Positions 45,201-53,704 of a DNA stretch of 55,393 nucleotides are shown here, piece after piece. The translations under genes and the position numbers were made by a program. The notes beneath the pieces are model-generated. The model did no database searches. It saw nothing but the letters and a program-made list of their open reading frames with translations, and was not told the DNA's origin. Each line of letters begins with the position of its first letter. The first letter of the stretch is position 1. Source of the stretch: a candidate division TM6 bacterium GW2011_GWF2_37_49 (GTDB lineage: Bacteria > Babelota > Babeliae > Babelales > RVW-14); contig LBTE01000004.1 of the NCBI GenBank assembly GCA_000989955.1, forward strand, positions 2,173-57,565, written 5' to 3'.

Positions 45201-46102
45201 TTAATAGAATCTTCATCAATACTTGGGGTATAAGGAGAATCCTTTAAATACAGTCTAAGAGTAAAACTCTTATAATTATCTAAAGGCACTTCAATAACTT
45301 TATAAGTTATTAAATACTGCAAAAAGTCAGTATAATATTTACATTCAGAATTTATATTTTGAGGAGTTTTTATTAGGCAGGTGCTACATCTGTTTTTAAA
45401 TAATGAACACCAGTTTAAGAAAGTAAAGATTCTTTTTTCAATAATTGATTCATTGATTTTAATATTTTTTATTTGACTATCTTGTAAATATATTAAAAAG
45501 CTATATGAAACTGTTTCATTAATAATTTTCATCATCCTGTCCAATAACGAATGAGTTTTTGAATCATCGTCAATAAAAACTTTTTGAACTTTGTCAAGCA
45601 CCTGTATTTCTTTTAATAAGAGCAACTCTTTCTTGTAAAGTTTAATTAATATATATAGCTTTTTTTCTAATTTTTTTTTCACTTCATTATCATTTGGCCA
45701 AATATTTTCTCGATCATATGAAAATGAAATAATAAGTTTAAGGTTACCTTTATTATCCAAAACGGGAAATCCCCAAAATGATTTATTCCCAATAAAATAG
45801 TCTTCGAATCCAACAGAACCTCTCGGATCTTCAAATGTATTGCCTACCATTTCAGGCTTTTTTGATCGCTCTATAAAACCGACAGTGCCTTCGCCATTTC
45901 TAATATTAATCTTAGAGAGAAACTTTATTTTTTTCTCTTTATATTTATATAAATCCCAAAAAACAACACTATCAGAAGTTTCTCTATAAGATACTAAAAT
46001 TATCTGAAGTTTCTTAGCTTCAAATCCATCCAAGAAACCAAATGAAACGACTGCTTCTTTAAAAATTACTTTTAAAATTTTCGAAAGGGATTGATGTTTC
46101 AT
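42215..46102 (-). CDS. giant cytoplasmic GHKL sensor protein
   Basis: This 1295-residue protein has a GAF-like N-terminus (about 10-165: GEGTVGFIERS, GFPVLDNKGN) and a second GAF-like part (180-320) containing a cysteine cluster (NRCSTC, NSEC). A histidine-rich helix SRNLSHNIGSH (592-602) could hold the phospho-acceptor, followed by a GHKL domain with N box ENIIRNTAKHA (753-763), IFDNCP in place of the usual DxGxG box, and GHWGLIEM. The last 350 residues are an unassigned alpha/beta region ending near TSGRGKPHNLP. No membrane helix. First gene of the long operon, so likely its master sensor. Confidence 0.75.
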   Translation of the reverse strand: MKHQSLSKILKVIFKEAVVSFGFLDGFEAKKLQIILVSYRETSDSVVFWDLYKYKEKKIKFLSKINIRNGEGTVGFIERSKKPEMVGNTFEDPRGSVGFEDYFIGNKSFWGFPVLDNKGNLKLIISFSYDRENIWPNDNEVKKKLEKKLYILIKLYKKELLLLKEIQVLDKVQKVFIDDDSKTHSLLDRMMKIINETVSYSFLIYLQDSQIKNIKINESIIEKRIFTFLNWCSLFKNRCSTCLIKTPQNINSECKYYTDFLQYLITYKVIEVPLDNYKSFTLRLYLKDSPYTPSIDEDSINLKNLFDPIIMLFSTSSITVTQKKILTEVIQQIINHYTTYIIDNDESNIKNIPFNDYVKIIQAHFKISDFNLIKNDFNKTFRKLKAKINNRLLLFELWQNNINGIIIKNIKHNGKDYNNSKDSKSLDTDLWQTATVKVLINEEYIYNESEKGRILFKPLIASKEKESIYKNGNKYVIQKENGLNYEIDWEDTANLSQLIGVKINSLNVEQYLKKNSNNILSGSFEKNEFFNYKEKIEFPRDYTKSNLVVSLGLNCTIRDDTKEIIDKFCKIINESELKNNANIRAAISQVMSRNLSHNIGSHVLSKLITPSSVKGIKKKITSNGTKYQCASYTNQENKPDNTNYKLIANSFNYLKSRMDYLADVTTNTPVIENINTLYSNIISPFIQNRALNDRISGISNFKYDIVLCEPSNTTDCVTLITNDCAFKITENNDKPVSIPNDVVGIHAFYTILENIIRNTAKHAETPTEGKVEFKIKIEEASKHQQYKGEIDWNAYYIISIFDNCPIKGEVNLSEVNNSDYKELTNKYKAIIKDRKINNLEKLVYDQNTKLNETILSDNKLRQGHWGLIEMDASAAYLRKIPVEEIDSDEYNIVDYKGENPITQGGKLAIFQAYKEQEKYLGYHFYLKKPHEILIIVTNDCSKKWVLKNLTKNEAQLINDGIWIKSKDEIIKDINSNTVSPHRLIVIFDENNLEIIIENNPLFSKRIITINTTFNFNGDFLSNIWKVYYDTNASANMAEYTYLPHGDSYCENFYGKKSNSERTLAKKFIEIKYSATEIYFFDKLNYCNYWPIPIGIIDERVQVFCKEKYPIIQPSPNCSIDINKCFHKKGGVPYELLYKKTNIWVPSKSDCDLNEQDFALNYEKIISYIRSKTIIRNGSNETEDGDSRCKFIVIHIGIIEKLIKVYNSKYAKNYDKDIASNVKTFIMDDILQVYDTISKTIIYDTFIITSGRGKPHNLPDDIRYVNFSTIYQYLTVQRNKYALTEALFSARKQTNN

Positions 46103-46480
46103 AAGCTAAATATTAATAAGTAGGATTTTCGAATATCGAACAGTTCACTGTTGGCTATAAAAAAAACAACCTCTTGTTTCTATTTTATGATTGAGTATCT
46201 TCTGATTTTTATTATACGATGTGTTTTTTGTTTCTATATAATGTAAAATCTCATCTTCTCTTAAGGTACCAAAAATTTGGGGTACTCCACTTTTATGCAA
46301 ACCCTACAGCATTGCCTGATGTGGTCTAATTCTTTTTGACAGGCTTTTTATTTTCTTAGTTTATTTTTCTAAATTGTTCTTTGACAAATATATAAATTAA
46401 AATTGATTTATCAAGCAGCCGTTTTGTATAATCCTGCATGATCTGATGTGGTCTGTATTTCGGTATTATTATAGAGGGGA
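46103..46480. promoter_or_regulatory. gap with promoter-like box and direct repeats
   Basis: No coding frame seen. CTGATGTGGTCT occurs at 46316-46327 and again at 46443-46454, preceded each time by GCAT, so it is a spaced direct repeat. TATATTTG on the minus strand (46386-46393) fits a Bacteroidota -7 box and could drive the GHKL sensor operon with a leader near 280 bases. GGTACC and GGGTAC around 46266-46286 form a small inverted repeat. The gap separates the transport/radical-SAM block from the sensor block. Confidence 0.5.
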
Positions 46481-47938
46481 TCAGACATAGTGAGCAGCAA
46501 CATCGGTTAATGTTATCTTATTATTCAACATCGTTAGATTTTCAAGGTATGAAATGGTTTTTGTTTCAATAAAATAATAGATTTCTTTTCTTGTAAGGGA
46601 TCCAAACTTATCGGGTTCAGAATCGGTGTGATAACCTTGCATTGCCATTAAAAGTTTGCTAAAATATTCATTAAATACTTTCCCTTCAATAATGTTATTT
46701 TGGTATTCTTTGTTTTCATTACCGGTTCCGCAGTCAAATTGTTTTCGCAGCTTACTGCCAGGGAAAAGATGAAGGTTATGAACATAAACAATAAAATCCC
46801 CAGGCAAATTTAATATAAAGTTAATATTTTCAAGAATATCAGCATCTGTTTCGAACGGAGAATTGGTTATAAAATCAATTGAAATAGTGATGTTATAACC
46901 GGACTCTTTAGTGTATTGAAGGGTTTCAATAATCATTTGTGAAGAATCTTTTCTTTCGTATTTGTTTAAAATGCCTGAAGAAACCGTCTGAAGACCATAT
47001 TCAATACTTCTTAACCCTGCGGAGTAACAAATATCAATTTTAGATTTTGTTGTTGAGTTTGGATGGGCGAATATATAGAATGGCCGATTAATCTTATTTT
47101 TATATTCACATTCAAACCCTTTTAATTCTGCTTCTGATCTAATTAGAAAATCATCGTCAAAAAAGAAAACAGCATTAATGTTAGGTTCATTTTTTATAAT
47201 ATCATATAATTCAGAAATTAATTTACGATTACTCCTTTTTCGAATGATTTTGCTATTTGTTTTTTTATTTATGTCATTAATTGTGTGGTTAATACAGTAA
47301 CTGCAAGAAAACTGGCATCCTCTTGATGCCATAACATAAATAGAGTTGTTGGGCATACAGGGATTGTCAGGGGTTTCAGCAAGATTTGTTTCTTTGATGA
47401 AACCATTTGCTGTGAGTCTTTTGTAGTTTTTCTTATAATAAATAAAAGGAATGTCGTCCAGTATTTGAAGCGGTTTTTGAAATGGGTTTTTTATAATTAA
47501 TCCATCTTTTTTAAACCACAAACCATCAATATCGGTATAATTTCCATCTAAGTACTTGTTAACTAAATTCTCAAGAGGTATTTCGCCTTCATGAATGCAT
47601 ACCGAGTCAACGCCAATTTCATTTAACAATCTCTCAGGGTCTAGAATAACATTAGGACCGCCAAGAATTAGGTGTTTGTTTGGGTATTGCATCTTAATGT
47701 GCCTCATAAGTTGCAATGTCCTTTCTTCACTAATAGTAAATGAAGAGAACCCAATAATATCAAAATCTAAAATTTCACTAGCTATCAAGGACAATTCATT
47801 TTGATTATAAAGCTCGTTATTGTCTTTTGGGACATAAAGAGTGTTAACTTCAATGCCTTTGCTAATAAGATACTGGCACAGTGAAGCTGGTCCAAGTGTT
47901 GTTTTGGTAGTATTTATAAGAGAGAAATTAGCAATCAT
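46481..47938 (-). CDS. B12-binding-domain-type radical SAM enzyme
   Basis: The 485-residue protein has an N-terminal Rossmann region (about 1-130) like cobalamin-binding domains, though the DxHxxG cobalamin ligand is not visible. It then has the radical SAM cluster motif CQFSCSYC (208-215), downstream FFDDDF and GLQTVSSGILNKYERK (as in MiaB/HemN-like folds). It probably does radical chemistry such as methylation or modification of a small molecule or peptide. It overlaps the preceding radical SAM gene by 11 bases. Substrate unknown. Confidence 0.85.
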   Translation of the reverse strand: MIANFSLINTTKTTLGPASLCQYLISKGIEVNTLYVPKDNNELYNQNELSLIASEILDFDIIGFSSFTISEERTLQLMRHIKMQYPNKHLILGGPNVILDPERLLNEIGVDSVCIHEGEIPLENLVNKYLDGNYTDIDGLWFKKDGLIIKNPFQKPLQILDDIPFIYYKKNYKRLTANGFIKETNLAETPDNPCMPNNSIYVMASRGCQFSCSYCINHTINDINKKTNSKIIRKRSNRKLISELYDIIKNEPNINAVFFFDDDFLIRSEAELKGFECEYKNKINRPFYIFAHPNSTTKSKIDICYSAGLRSIEYGLQTVSSGILNKYERKDSSQMIIETLQYTKESGYNITISIDFITNSPFETDADILENINFILNLPGDFIVYVHNLHLFPGSKLRKQFDCGTGNENKEYQNNIIEGKVFNEYFSKLLMAMQGYHTDSEPDKFGSLTRKEIYYFIETKTISYLENLTMLNNKITLTDVAAHYV

Positions 47939-49073
47939 TGATTGGATATAAGATGTTATTCGTTAAATTTAATAGCACTTTATCAAAAAAATAATCAGGT
48001 ATTGATTTTCCATATTTAGCAGGACAACCATTGTTAAATTTTCGGCATGAATTCTTATTGTAGTTTTGCCAAATTTCCGTTAATGATTGCTTATAAATAT
48101 TTCCCAAAGTATTTCTGTCATCACCGGGACACCTTATAATTGTCCCGTTATAGGTAATATACATTCCTGCTGAAACTTGATTACAAGGATGAACCCCTGC
48201 ATAAGCAGAAATTCCCTCTTCAGTAATTTGTGCTACACTTTGGATACTGTTGTCTATGTTGAATTTATATATTTTTGAATATAGGTCAATCAACTCGTTT
48301 TCAGTAGGAGTCGATTTTTTCCAGGTATCATTATCTCTCATAATACCACTGACCATAGTGGGAGTTATAACTGGATATAGATTTCTTCTACGAGCCCACA
48401 CATAAATATTAAAAGCTTCATGATAATTTTTGTTTGTCAAAGGTGCATTTATTATGCCTAATCTGGTTGGGTTGGCTTCATTAAAGCCCGCCAGCACCAA
48501 TAATTCCAATGCATGATTGCGTTTCTCAGTGTAACCAGCGATGTTACCAACCATTTCATCTTGAATTATGGGATTGAATGAGTTGAAACCAAGTAAAATG
48601 CTTACATTAAGATCAAATAATCGTGAAATAAGATCTTTGCTTGTATAAATACCGTAATTCTTGTATAACCTATGAGTGATATTATCATCAGCTAAGATGT
48701 GCCCTTTAGTAAAAATTAGAGGGATAACACCATTACTATTTAGAAACTCTAAAAATCCCAAAATTTCTGGTGTTTCTAATGGCTCTCCCTTACCTACAAA
48801 CTTCACCGATTTTAAGCCCAATGCTTTTGCTTCAAGTATTATTTTTTTTAATCTCTGAATATTAAAATCTGCTACTTCACTATCATAAAATGCACCCTTC
48901 TTAAAGCAATGAGGACAATTAAGAGAGCACTTACTACCAAAATCAATATCTAAAGTCAATAGTTGACCATGGCTATTTTCAATAACATCTTTTGAAAATG
49001 CCCAACCATTAACATCATTAATAAAATGCTTTGGGAAGGTATTGGGATATTTTAATTCTATATTAGGAACCAT
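47928..49073 (-). CDS. radical SAM protein with SPASM-like C-terminus
   Basis: This 381-residue protein carries the cluster motif CSLNCPHC (49-56), the FVGKGEPLETPE motif (SAM binding, GE box), and C-terminal cysteines (HPCNQ, RCPGDD, CRKFNNGC) that likely bind auxiliary clusters as in SPASM proteins. Such enzymes often modify peptides or act in cofactor synthesis. No short precursor peptide gene was spotted next to it. It follows the solute-binding protein by 9 bases, so it is in the transport operon. Confidence 0.85.
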   Translation of the reverse strand: MVPNIELKYPNTFPKHFINDVNGWAFSKDVIENSHGQLLTLDIDFGSKCSLNCPHCFKKGAFYDSEVADFNIQRLKKIILEAKALGLKSVKFVGKGEPLETPEILGFLEFLNSNGVIPLIFTKGHILADDNITHRLYKNYGIYTSKDLISRLFDLNVSILLGFNSFNPIIQDEMVGNIAGYTEKRNHALELLVLAGFNEANPTRLGIINAPLTNKNYHEAFNIYVWARRRNLYPVITPTMVSGIMRDNDTWKKSTPTENELIDLYSKIYKFNIDNSIQSVAQITEEGISAYAGVHPCNQVSAGMYITYNGTIIRCPGDDRNTLGNIYKQSLTEIWQNYNKNSCRKFNNGCPAKYGKSIPDYFFDKVLLNLTNNILYPINDC

Positions 49074-49082
49074 TTTACTTTA

Positions 49083-50210
49083 TTATCTTTTAAATAATTT
49101 AAATTCGCCATTTTTTGCCACAAATAATGAGTAATCACGTTGCACTTCTCCAAATTTATCAAACGCAATTCTTCCAGTTACCCCTTCAATGTCAATTTTA
49201 AACAATGCGTTTTTAATTAGTGTTCCATTATATTCTTTTGATTCTTTTATGGCCGTTATTAGGGCTAAAGCAGCATCATAAGAATATGCAGTCCACATAT
49301 CAGGTTGTTCGTTGAATTTTGTAAAGTATGCTTTTACGAAACGAGCATATGTTGCGCTAGTATCATCAGGCATAGCCATAACAGTATAATAGCTGCCTTC
49401 AACGGCAGAGCCACCAATTTCAAAGAGATTTGGTGAATACGAACCATCTCCACTAATAAAAATACAATTTAAATTTGCTTCTACTGCTTGCCTTTGAATA
49501 ACAGCAGTTTCGGGGATGATCCCAGCAAGTATGACAACTTGGGGATTAGTTTTCTTTATTTGCATTAATAGGTTTTTGAAATCCTTGGTACCAGCATTAT
49601 AGCTATTTTTATAAACTAAAGTGATTTGCTTTTCTTTGAGATTGTTTTCAATAGAATTGGCAAAACTGATACCATAATCATCATTAGCATTTAATATTGC
49701 AATTTTATCAATTTTTAAATCTTCTATAATAAATTTGACTGCAGTAAATCCCTGTTTATAATTTGGAGGGACTACTCTAAAAAAACAGTCATTCTCTTTG
49801 CCCTTTAAATCATCAGCTGTAGATATTGATGAAATCATAACAATATTGTTATCGTTTGCTTTTGGTAATAAAGCCAAAGAAATACTTGATGCAGCAGAAC
49901 CAATAATTGCTTGGACCTTATCAACATTAACTAACTTATTGAATGCATTAACTCCATCTTTAGCTGAAAGTTTGTCATCTTCAAATATAAACTGGATATT
50001 TTGCTCATTAATGCCTCCCAAATTATTGATTGAATCCTGCAGAAGCAGTATGCCATTTTTCATTGATTTTCCAAAAGATTCCGCTTCACCAGTTAATGGG
50101 GCAATTACACCAATCTTAATCACATCCTTATCCTTCTTCACATTATTACATGATGCAAAGAAAAAAAGTGCCAGTAGCACTAAAGCCAGTTGTTTCATTC
50201 TAGTTTTCAT
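49083..50210 (-). CDS. livK: branched-chain-type amino-acid ABC solute-binding lipoprotein
   Basis: A 375-residue protein with a lipoprotein signal (FFFASC, Cys about residue 21). The mature part is a type I periplasmic-binding fold: IKIGVIAPLTGEAESFGKSMKNG, FIFEDDKLSAKDGVNAFNKLV, VQAIIGSAASS. It hands its ligand to the LivHM permease. The ligand may be a branched-chain or aromatic amino acid, or another small amine; the sequence does not say. It is lipid-anchored, unlike the classical soluble LivK. Confidence 0.88.
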   Translation of the reverse strand: MKTRMKQLALVLLALFFFASCNNVKKDKDVIKIGVIAPLTGEAESFGKSMKNGILLLQDSINNLGGINEQNIQFIFEDDKLSAKDGVNAFNKLVNVDKVQAIIGSAASSISLALLPKANDNNIVMISSISTADDLKGKENDCFFRVVPPNYKQGFTAVKFIIEDLKIDKIAILNANDDYGISFANSIENNLKEKQITLVYKNSYNAGTKDFKNLLMQIKKTNPQVVILAGIIPETAVIQRQAVEANLNCIFISGDGSYSPNLFEIGGSAVEGSYYTVMAMPDDTSATYARFVKAYFTKFNEQPDMWTAYSYDAALALITAIKESKEYNGTLIKNALFKIDIEGVTGRIAFDKFGEVQRDYSLFVAKNGEFKLFKR

Positions 50211-50217
50211 ATTATTC

Positions 50218-50877
50218 TCAATTAATATTAATTATTCTTTTTGCCAATTGATTGATTATATTTATTTTATGTTCCACAAAAATAATGATTTTTGGGTTAT
50301 CTGAAGTTTTCCCGGAGTGTTGCAACATAAGTTCCAAAAAATAATCAGATTTAACTGTGTCCAAGCCTGCTGTGGGTTCATCGAGCAGCCAAAGGTCAGC
50401 ATCTTGGGAAAGAAGCATCGCCATGGCTAACTGCTGCCTTTGTCCCCCGCTTAGAAGACCTGCCGTTTTATTTTGCCATATTCCAATATCCGGGAACAAA
50501 GCAATCATCTCTTCATTCTTTTGTTTTTTTTCGGTTTTACTTGTTCCACTAAAAGAAAGTAAAAGGTTTTCTTTTACAGATAGCTTAGAAAAAACAGCAT
50601 TTTTTTGCATAAAGTATGCTACCCCCAGTTTCTTCACCTGTTCGGGCGTTTTTCCATTTAGCAGTTCCCCATTATAAGATATTGTCCCGGAATTGATTAT
50701 GCAAAGCTGGTAAATAGCTCTAAGCAGAGTACTTTTACCGCAACCGTTCGGACCAGTAATGGCAATGCAATCTCCTTTCTCAACCTGCAGGTTATAATCT
50801 TCAATCACCGGTTTACCTCCATATCCGCAGGATAGGTTTTTGATGTCAAGGATAATATTTGAATTAGTGGTTTGCAT
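50218..50877 (-). CDS. livF: ABC transporter ATPase, LivF-like
   Basis: The 219-residue ATPase has Walker A GPNGCGKSTLL, signature LLSGGQRQQLAMAMLLSQ, and Walker B LWLLDEPTAGLD followed by a switch His (FVEHKINI). It pairs with LivG to power the importer. It overlaps livG by 14 bases. Slightly shorter than typical LivF (about 235), missing only the extreme C-terminus. Confidence 0.9.
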   Translation of the reverse strand: MQTTNSNIILDIKNLSCGYGGKPVIEDYNLQVEKGDCIAITGPNGCGKSTLLRAIYQLCIINSGTISYNGELLNGKTPEQVKKLGVAYFMQKNAVFSKLSVKENLLLSFSGTSKTEKKQKNEEMIALFPDIGIWQNKTAGLLSGGQRQQLAMAMLLSQDADLWLLDEPTAGLDTVKSDYFLELMLQHSGKTSDNPKIIIFVEHKINIINQLAKRIININ

Positions 50878-51592
50878 GATGGGTGTTTGTTGTGTTCAAT
50901 AGTTTTCCTTGTTTCATTTCATAGACTCTATCAGCCAGTTCAAATAGTTTCTCTTTGTCATGTTCAATCATCAAGAATGTCGTACCAATGTTTTTCAAGG
51001 AAGTAAGTATGTGTTTTATCTGTTGTGCAGCTATCTCATTTATTCCGGCAAATGGTTCGTCCAACAACAATAATTTTGCATCATTCATCAAAAGGGAACC
51101 CAGCGAAAGAAGCCTTTTCTCTCCCACACTCAACTCATAAGCCTTTAATCCGGCTTTATCGGTTAAATGAAATTGTTGAAGTATGTTTTTTGCTTTCTCA
51201 TTGTCTTTTATTTTGTTCTTACTAATAGTCGAGTGTTTCATCAGATAATTGTGCAGGTATTTTGCTTCATGGTTGTTGCCTGCAGCCAGCAAATTGTCTA
51301 AAACAGTTACATCTGCAAAAATTCGTGGAATTTGGAACAACCTCCCCATCCCATGCCTTGACCTGTAAATCACACTTTTTTTGGTAATATTTTTCCCTTC
51401 AAAAAAAATAGAACCGTTATCAGGTTTTTCAAAGCCACTTAACAGGTTGAATAATGTAGTTTTCCCTGCACCATTGTTACCATAAATACCAGTAATTGTT
51501 CCTGATAAAATGGAAATATTGACTTCATCCACGGCCACTATGCCTTCGTAGTGTTTGTATAGGTTCTTTATATTCAGTATGGTTTCCATCAT
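50864..51592 (-). CDS. livG: ABC transporter ATPase, LivG-like
   Basis: This 242-residue ATPase has Walker A GNNGAGKTTLF, the LivG-type GMGRLFQIPRIF Q-loop region, the signature LSVGEKRLLSLG, and Walker B LLLLDEPFAGI with the His switch LMIEHD. Its ATG overlaps the permease stop (ATGA), showing translational coupling. It works with LivF on the LivHM permease. Confidence 0.9.
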   Translation of the reverse strand: MMETILNIKNLYKHYEGIVAVDEVNISILSGTITGIYGNNGAGKTTLFNLLSGFEKPDNGSIFFEGKNITKKSVIYRSRHGMGRLFQIPRIFADVTVLDNLLAAGNNHEAKYLHNYLMKHSTISKNKIKDNEKAKNILQQFHLTDKAGLKAYELSVGEKRLLSLGSLLMNDAKLLLLDEPFAGINEIAAQQIKHILTSLKNIGTTFLMIEHDKEKLFELADRVYEMKQGKLLNTTNTHHANH

Positions 51593-52464
51593 CCGCGAAT
51601 TTCAAATTTACCAAATAAGCCATTGGGCTTAAAGCGAATAATCAAAATCAGGGCCATGGCATAAATAATCATGCGGGCATTGGCAGCAATAGAATCGGGC
51701 ATATTAACAAAGCGAAGCGCTTCGGGCAACAGCACATAAATTAATGCACCAGAAACAGGACCAATTATATTTCCTGTACCGCCAACCAGGATAATAGTCA
51801 GAATGAGTATGCTTTCGTCAAGCGTAAAACTTGTCGGGTCAATGTAGCTCATATAGGTTGCATATAATGCCCCGGCAATAGTGGCAAAGACCACCGTAAT
51901 GGAAATGCTCACAAATTTGTAATACGCAGGACGTTTTCCCAAAACGGTAAGCCAGACTTCATCGTCCCGGGTACATTCCAATAATTTGCATAAAGGTGTT
52001 TTAGCAAACCAAAAAAAGAACACTATTGTGATGGTAGTAAAAAACAGCGCCAGAAAGAAAAACTGCAAAGGTGTATTAAAAACTAATCCTGCTAATTCGG
52101 GTTTTGGTATCCCAGGTATTCCGAAAGGTCCACGTGTTAGATTCTGCCAGTTGTAAACCACCCCAAAGAATACGATTTGTAATGCTATGGTGGCAAGGGT
52201 AAAGTAAAGGTTACGCAACCGGCCGGCCAGCCAGGTAGTAATGGAAGCATTCAGGGCAATGTTTATAAGAATTGCCAGAAACAGAGCTGTAAAAAAACTC
52301 ATCCCTTTATCAACCATTAATAAAGTGGTCAGGTATGCACCTGTGCCATAAAAAGCAGCCTGGCATAAGGAGAGCAATCCTGTAAAACCCGTTTTCAGAT
52401 TCAGGGACAAAGCCAGAATGATGTATATTTGCAGAATTATTAATATGTGAATGATATAGTTCAT
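51589..52464 (-). CDS. livM: branched-chain amino-acid ABC permease, LivM-like
   Basis: The 291-residue inner-membrane protein has about eight hydrophobic helices and the LivM motifs LKTGFTGLLSLCQAAFYGTGAY near the start and GGTGNIIGPVSGALIYVLLPE near the end. It forms the channel with LivH. Its ATG overlaps the livH stop (ATGA). Length fits the family. Confidence 0.93.
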   Translation of the reverse strand: MNYIIHILIILQIYIILALSLNLKTGFTGLLSLCQAAFYGTGAYLTTLLMVDKGMSFFTALFLAILINIALNASITTWLAGRLRNLYFTLATIALQIVFFGVVYNWQNLTRGPFGIPGIPKPELAGLVFNTPLQFFFLALFFTTITIVFFFWFAKTPLCKLLECTRDDEVWLTVLGKRPAYYKFVSISITVVFATIAGALYATYMSYIDPTSFTLDESILILTIILVGGTGNIIGPVSGALIYVLLPEALRFVNMPDSIAANARMIIYAMALILIIRFKPNGLFGKFEIRG

Positions 52465-53333
52465 TTCTCGTCAACCCTCACATTAAATTGTAAAATGCCT
52501 TCGGTACGCCATAGCAATACAATGATCAAGATAACAAAAGTAACTGTATCTTTCCATTGGGCGGAGAGAAAGAATTCGGTAAAATTCTGAATGATGGCAA
52601 GCATAATAGAGGCAATTATTGTACCATACAAAGAACTTGACCCACCAATAATAACAACAACTGCAGCACTGAGAGTAATAGCCATCCCCGAATAGGGATC
52701 AATGCCTGTGTCGAATCCTTTTAACAAAGCAGCAGAAATAGCCATTACAGAACCAAGTCCAAAAACGATGTAACGGATATTTTGAGTTTTAATTCCCATA
52801 ACTCTTGCTAAAATCTGATTGTCAGAGATTGCCCTTATTTTCAGTCCGTAACCTGTTACTTTAATGAATACCAAAAACAGAGCAATCAAGGGTAGCGCAA
52901 AAAAGATCTCCCACACCTGGGGCCTGGTAATAATAATTTCACCTAGAGCTAAACTTTCACGGATAGTGTTGTCAAGGATTTTGGTCTCGTTGCCAAAAAG
53001 TAATGCGATGACATTGATAATAACAATGTAAACCCCAAGGGAACTAATAAGTGCAATGTTTTCGTTACTTGATTTTTTTAACAGAGGCTTGTAAACTGAC
53101 CATTCAATAAAAACACCCATCAGAAATGCAAAAATAACAGACAGCATTATTCCGGATGCTACTCCAACAACAGGGCTTGACCATAAATAAAAATATACTC
53201 CAGCAACATAAATTCCTCCATGAGCTATATGGAAAATTTTTGTAGCAGAGAAAATGATATGGAAACCCAGAGCTACCAGAGCAATTAGCAAACCATTGAT
53301 TAAGCTATTTATAAATATCTGAATTATCATCAT
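52461..53333 (-). CDS. livH: branched-chain amino-acid ABC permease, LivH-like
   Basis: A 290-residue permease from the ATG at 53333; the open frame reaches back to a TTG at 53390, but family members begin about here (INSLINGLLIALVALGFHII). SATKIFHIAHGGIYVAGVY and GGSSSLYGTIIAS are LivH signatures. It is the first gene of the order livH-livM-livG-livF-livK. This transporter family is uncommon in Bacteroidota (general impression), which fits acquisition with the cluster. Confidence 0.92.
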   Translation of the reverse strand: MMIIQIFINSLINGLLIALVALGFHIIFSATKIFHIAHGGIYVAGVYFYLWSSPVVGVASGIMLSVIFAFLMGVFIEWSVYKPLLKKSSNENIALISSLGVYIVIINVIALLFGNETKILDNTIRESLALGEIIITRPQVWEIFFALPLIALFLVFIKVTGYGLKIRAISDNQILARVMGIKTQNIRYIVFGLGSVMAISAALLKGFDTGIDPYSGMAITLSAAVVVIIGGSSSLYGTIIASIMLAIIQNFTEFFLSAQWKDTVTFVILIIVLLWRTEGILQFNVRVDEK

Positions 53334-53704
53334 TTTGTAAAATGCAAAAGTCGCAATAAAGTAGTTTTCCCTAGTTTTCCCTTTTAACAAATTTTCCTTT
53401 ATATTATCAAATATAATAAATTGAGTTTGGTAAAATGTATACTTGCATTATTTATTCTACAAATTGATATGCTATAACCATATAAATCCGACAACACATA
53501 TTATAGGTTCGGTTCGTTTTGTCAGTTTTTTCTGGCTTAATGTTTGATTAACTTGTCGGTATCAGGATCCCCATTTTAGTTCAGGTCTTTTTTTTCACTT
53601 TTTTTCGTTTTCTCTGAAAATTGTGCAAATATTTAATATAGTTATGTAACACACGTTTCTTGTAAAATTTTCACATTTGTTTTGTAAATTAAAAATCTAG
53701 TCTA
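53334..53704. promoter_or_regulatory. divergent gap between liv operon and OmpA-like gene
   Basis: TATATTTG on the minus strand (53408-53415) fits the TAnnTTTG -7 box and would give a leader of about 70 bases before livH. Near 53355-53382 GTTTTCCC occurs twice in tandem. At 53585-53622 is the right copy of a T-rich repeat also found at 21604-21640. No gene is visible in the gap. Confidence 0.5.
53585..53622. repeat. T-rich direct repeat, right copy
   Basis: Reads GTC, T8, CAC, T7, CG, TTTTCTCT, GAAAAT, close to the left copy at 21604-21640 and in the same direction. It lies upstream of the OmpA-like gene, at the end of the unusual cluster. Confidence 0.4.

Noticed and set aside
47928..49083. 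Short precursor peptide next to the SPASM-like radical SAM gene
   Set aside because: The gaps are 9 bases or overlaps, leaving no room for a separate precursor; no small frame with a leader-like sequence was seen beside it.
49798..50304. 168-codon plus-strand frame
   Set aside because: Antisense to the start of livK and the end of livF, both clear genes; no family resemblance.
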